Source: Carnobacterium_A sp036639135 | GTDB taxonomy: Bacteria; Bacillota; Bacilli; Lactobacillales; Carnobacteriaceae | Assembly: GCA_036639135.1 (NCBI GenBank) | Contig: JAVWJE010000081.1 | Coordinates: 1-8,320 of the forward strand | Direction of reading: 5' to 3' | Length of the DNA stretch: 8,320 nucleotides | The notes under the pieces: model-generated | Databases searched by the model: none | The model's input: the letters and a program-made list of their open reading frames with translations, nothing else | Told to the model about the DNA's origin: nothing | Part shown: piece after piece, positions 6,369-8,320 of the stretch | Position numbering within the stretch: position 1 is the stretch's first letter | How the letters are laid out: each line of letters opens with the position of its first letter | Translations under genes and position numbers: made by a program

Positions 6369-7208
6369 ATGAAAAAAATAAGAGCGATTAGTCTAGTTCT
6401 TTTGCTTGCTTTATTTTTTATTGGAATAAAAGAAGTTACAGCCGCTAGCTCTGTTAATGTTCATTTTTTAAATGTAGGTCAAGGGGATGCTATTTTAATT
6501 CAGACACCAAATGAAAACATTTTAATTGATGGTGGAGGAAAAGGTAAAGGTCCTCAGATTGTTAACTATTTAAAAAAGAATCGAGTGACTACTTTAAGTG
6601 CAGTTGTTTCTACTCATCCTGATGCAGATCATGTTGGAGGATTGGCTTATGTAATAAAAAATATGAAAGTCAATAAGGTGTATGCTCCTAATATTAGTCA
6701 TACAACCGTTGCATATAAAGATTTTCTTTTAGCTGTTAAAAGCAAAAAAATGAAAATCATTGTTGCCAGACAAGGAGTGGAAATTCCAACACAAGCTAAA
6801 GACATCACGTTAAAATTTCTTGGACCTGTTAGAGCATACGCTAAATCAGATTTAAATAACTGGAGCGCAGTGTTGCATCTTAAACACAATAAAAAATCAT
6901 TCTTATTCATGGGAGATGCTGAAACTGCAGCTGAAAATGATTTATTAGCAAAAAGGCTCATAACTAAAGTAGATGTACTAAAAGTTGGCCATCACGGATC
7001 TAAGAATTCTACTTCTGCAAAATTCTTAGAAAAAGCATTGCCAACTTATTCTGTTCTTTCCGTTGGAAAAAATGGATACGGTCATCCTACTTCTGAGGTA
7101 TCAAATCGCTTGAAAAAAGTGAGGTCGACTGCTTATAGAACGGATAGGTCTGGTAATATTATTTTCAACTCAAATGGAATGAAAGTTACACCAAGGATGG
7201 TGAGATAA
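6369..7208 (+). CDS. Secreted ComEC-like metallo-beta-lactamase-fold protein
   Basis: A 279-residue protein with a signal peptide (charged MKKIR, hydrophobic core to about residue 20, likely cleavage after VTA or VTAA at 25-26) and one MBL-fold domain of the ComEC/Rec2 C-terminal type. Family landmarks are FLNVGQGDAILI near the mature N-terminus, the metal-binding HPDADH (83-88), MGDAE (Asp183), GHHGS (His208-His209) and YGHPTSE (His239). Unlike ComEC it has no competence membrane-channel domain. Such stand-alone proteins are predicted metal-dependent hydrolases, probably acting on nucleic acid or another phosphodiester outside the membrane, but the substrate is unproven. The ATG at 6369 is chosen over a GTG at 6339 because GGAGGAG (6357-6363) precedes it and the signal peptide begins there. 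One base separates it from the DUF3006 gene, so the two are surely cotranscribed. No cleavable lipobox is visible. Confidence 0.88.
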   Translation: MKKIRAISLVLLLALFFIGIKEVTAASSVNVHFLNVGQGDAILIQTPNENILIDGGGKGKGPQIVNYLKKNRVTTLSAVVSTHPDADHVGGLAYVIKNMKVNKVYAPNISHTTVAYKDFLLAVKSKKMKIIVARQGVEIPTQAKDITLKFLGPVRAYAKSDLNNWSAVLHLKHNKKSFLFMGDAETAAENDLLAKRLITKVDVLKVGHHGSKNSTSAKFLEKALPTYSVLSVGKNGYGHPTSEVSNRLKKVRSTAYRTDRSGNIIFNSNGMKVTPRMVR

Positions 7209-7209
7209 A

Positions 7210-7428
7210 ATGGAAAAAGGAATCATTGATCGTTTTGAAGGTGAACTAGCTGTTGTTGAATTTGGTGAAGTAATGCGAGATATACCTAAAAACAAACTAC
7301 CAAAGAATTGTGAAGTTGGAGATTTACTTATCTTTGATGGAGATAGCATTATCATTGATAAAGATGGAACAGATAAGTTAAGAATTGAAATAGAGGATTT
7401 AATGAAAGAATTATTTGAAAAAGAATAA
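7210..7428 (+). CDS. DUF3006 family protein
   Basis: A 72-residue protein matching the small DUF3006 family: N-terminal IIDRFEGELAVVEFG, then the IPKNKLP segment and GDLLIFDGD, suggesting a compact beta-barrel, with an acidic helical tail (IEDLMKELFEKE). The usual length is 70-90 residues. It has no signal peptide and should be cytosolic. It begins one base after the stop of the ComEC-like gene, with GGTGAG (7199-7204) inside the end of that gene as ribosome binding site, so translation is likely coupled. The family often occurs beside ComEC-like MBL genes in Firmicutes, but its function is unknown. A partner or regulator role for the MBL protein is inference; cytosolic location against a secreted neighbour makes direct binding doubtful after export. 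Confidence 0.87.
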   Translation: MEKGIIDRFEGELAVVEFGEVMRDIPKNKLPKNCEVGDLLIFDGDSIIIDKDGTDKLRIEIEDLMKELFEKE

Positions 7429-7438
7429 AGACAAAAAG

Positions 7439-7487
7439 ATATAAAGAAGCTGTTCTCACTAATTTTTTGAGGACAGCTTCTTTATAT
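7439..7487. terminator. Bidirectional terminator between converging genes
   Basis: A 20-bp stem (7439-7458 with 7468-7487, a single T-G wobble) and a 9-base loop lie 10 bases after the DUF3006 stop. On the + strand the descending arm ends in TTCTTTATAT; on the - strand the stem is followed by TTTTTG, so it likely ends the BNR-repeat gene as well. Confidence 0.88.
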
Positions 7488-7581
7488 GGGAAAAACTATT
7501 TTCTGAAATCATGATCTTACACTGCTTATTGAACCGAATTCTTATTTGTTGTTAGCGACTAAAAGATGTAAATGATTTAGC

Positions 7582-8320
7582 TTATTTAATCTCTGTAGTA
7601 TATTTCCACGTTTTACCATCATCAGTTGAACGGTAAAGAATCTTGCTTCCCCCATGGTAGTCACCATCTATTCCTTGACCTATTAAAAGAGAAAGGGAGC
7701 CATTATCTTCATAAGGCATTTCAGGGGTGTCGTATGGATTATAATTTTCAGTCTTTGTTAAAGGAACTTCGATAGGTGAGAATTTCAACTTTTCAAATGT
7801 TCGGCCACCATCAGTTGTTCGATACAAATCTGTTGTGGTCGAACCATTATGAGCTAGTCCGATAAAGCCAAGATCTTTATTGATAAACGTTATTCCTGAA
7901 CTGATTCCTAATTCTCCCAAAAAAGGATCAGAATTGATGGTCACCCAAGTATCTCCACCATCACTAGTTTGATCTAATACATAAAAACGAGAACCTAAAG
8001 CAGCGTCCACTACACGTAATTGATAACCAGATTGCTTATTCAAATAGTATAACTCTTCTTCGCTACTTTCATGAGTATCAATTGCCACTTTTTCTTGTAA
8101 AGAAGACTTTATTAAAGAGTAATCAATGAATCGAACAGGTGTAATGCTCGGTTCATTAGGCGCATAAATAGAAATAGTATAGCCAGTTATTTCCTCATTC
8201 GCTGATGTTATTGGGAAGGTCACACCACGTTTATTAAAGTAACGAACACTACTGTCGTTGTATCCCCAACTGCGGTAACCTGTATAATAAATACCAAGCG
8301 TTTCTTCGTTCCAATCTTTA
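7582..8320 (-). CDS. BNR/Asp-box repeat protein, probable beta-propeller (5' end outside window)
   Basis: The frame runs open from the right window edge to TAA at 7584-7582, giving the last 245 residues. The GTG at 8223 is not the start, because coding sequence continues upstream (KDWNEETLGIYYTGYRSWGYNDSS...). Three Asp-box motifs are visible: SDGGDTW, TTDGGRTF and STDDGKTW, the S/T-x-D-x-G-x-T-W/F turn found in sialidases, Ycf48-like proteins and other beta-propellers. Spacing of roughly 45-60 residues suits successive blades. No catalytic sialidase residues (Arg triad, FRIP) can be recognised in this part, so a hydrolase activity should not be assumed. A secreted or surface protein is common for this type, but the N-terminus that would show it is missing. 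It faces the ComEC-like operon and shares the terminator at 7439-7487. Confidence 0.75.
   Translation of the reverse strand, partial: KDWNEETLGIYYTGYRSWGYNDSSVRYFNKRGVTFPITSANEEITGYTISIYAPNEPSITPVRFIDYSLIKSSLQEKVAIDTHESSEEELYYLNKQSGYQLRVVDAALGSRFYVLDQTSDGGDTWVTINSDPFLGELGISSGITFINKDLGFIGLAHNGSTTTDLYRTTDGGRTFEKLKFSPIEVPLTKTENYNPYDTPEMPYEDNGSLSLLIGQGIDGDYHGGSKILYRSTDDGKTWKYTTEIK

Noticed and set aside
8223..8223. GTG at 8223 (- strand) as the start of the BNR-repeat gene
   Set aside because: The frame stays open and protein-like to the window edge, and no ribosome binding site precedes the GTG.

Overview
The window is AT-rich, with strong GGAGG-type ribosome binding sites, short intergenic gaps and many hairpin terminators, which points to a low-GC Firmicute. 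The CopA/CopZ/CopB set, a perfect CcpA-type cre site and a ComEC-like/DUF3006 pair suit a member of the Lactobacillales (Enterococcaceae or Carnobacteriaceae-like). The order is inferred; no rRNA or other taxonomic marker is present.

Region 1 (1-3216) is a copper-handling block, all on the + strand: the C-terminal quarter of a Cu+-exporting ATPase (copA), a small copper chaperone (copZ) and a complete second P1B-type ATPase with a His-rich N-terminus and a CPH membrane motif (copB). The chaperone would carry Cu+ through the cytosol and the two pumps would export it. A terminator separates copZ from copB, and each has its own upstream dyad, so the genes look separately tuned rather than one simple transcript.

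Region 2 (3217-6245) holds two collinear, diverged paralogues of a membrane-anchored GGDEF protein (predicted diguanylate cyclase, about 370 codons each). The upstream copy is broken by one in-frame TAG and lacks a usual start codon; the downstream copy is intact. The intact copy has a perfect -10 box followed at the expected transcription start by a perfect match to the cre consensus, suggesting catabolite repression of c-di-GMP synthesis. A 17-bp perfect inverted repeat lies upstream of the broken copy. Hairpin terminators follow both copies.

Region 3 (6246-7487) is a two-gene operon: a secreted ComEC-like metallo-beta-lactamase-fold protein and, one base later, a DUF3006 protein, closed by a 20-bp hairpin that can also serve the converging gene.

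Region 4 (7582-8320, - strand) is the 3' part of a gene for a BNR/Asp-box repeat protein, probably a beta-propeller; its start is outside the window. I saw no tRNA, rRNA, CRISPR array, transposase or phage gene. The most notable items are the nonsense-broken GGDEF paralogue, the cre site on the intact one and the long inverted repeat between the copper and GGDEF blocks.
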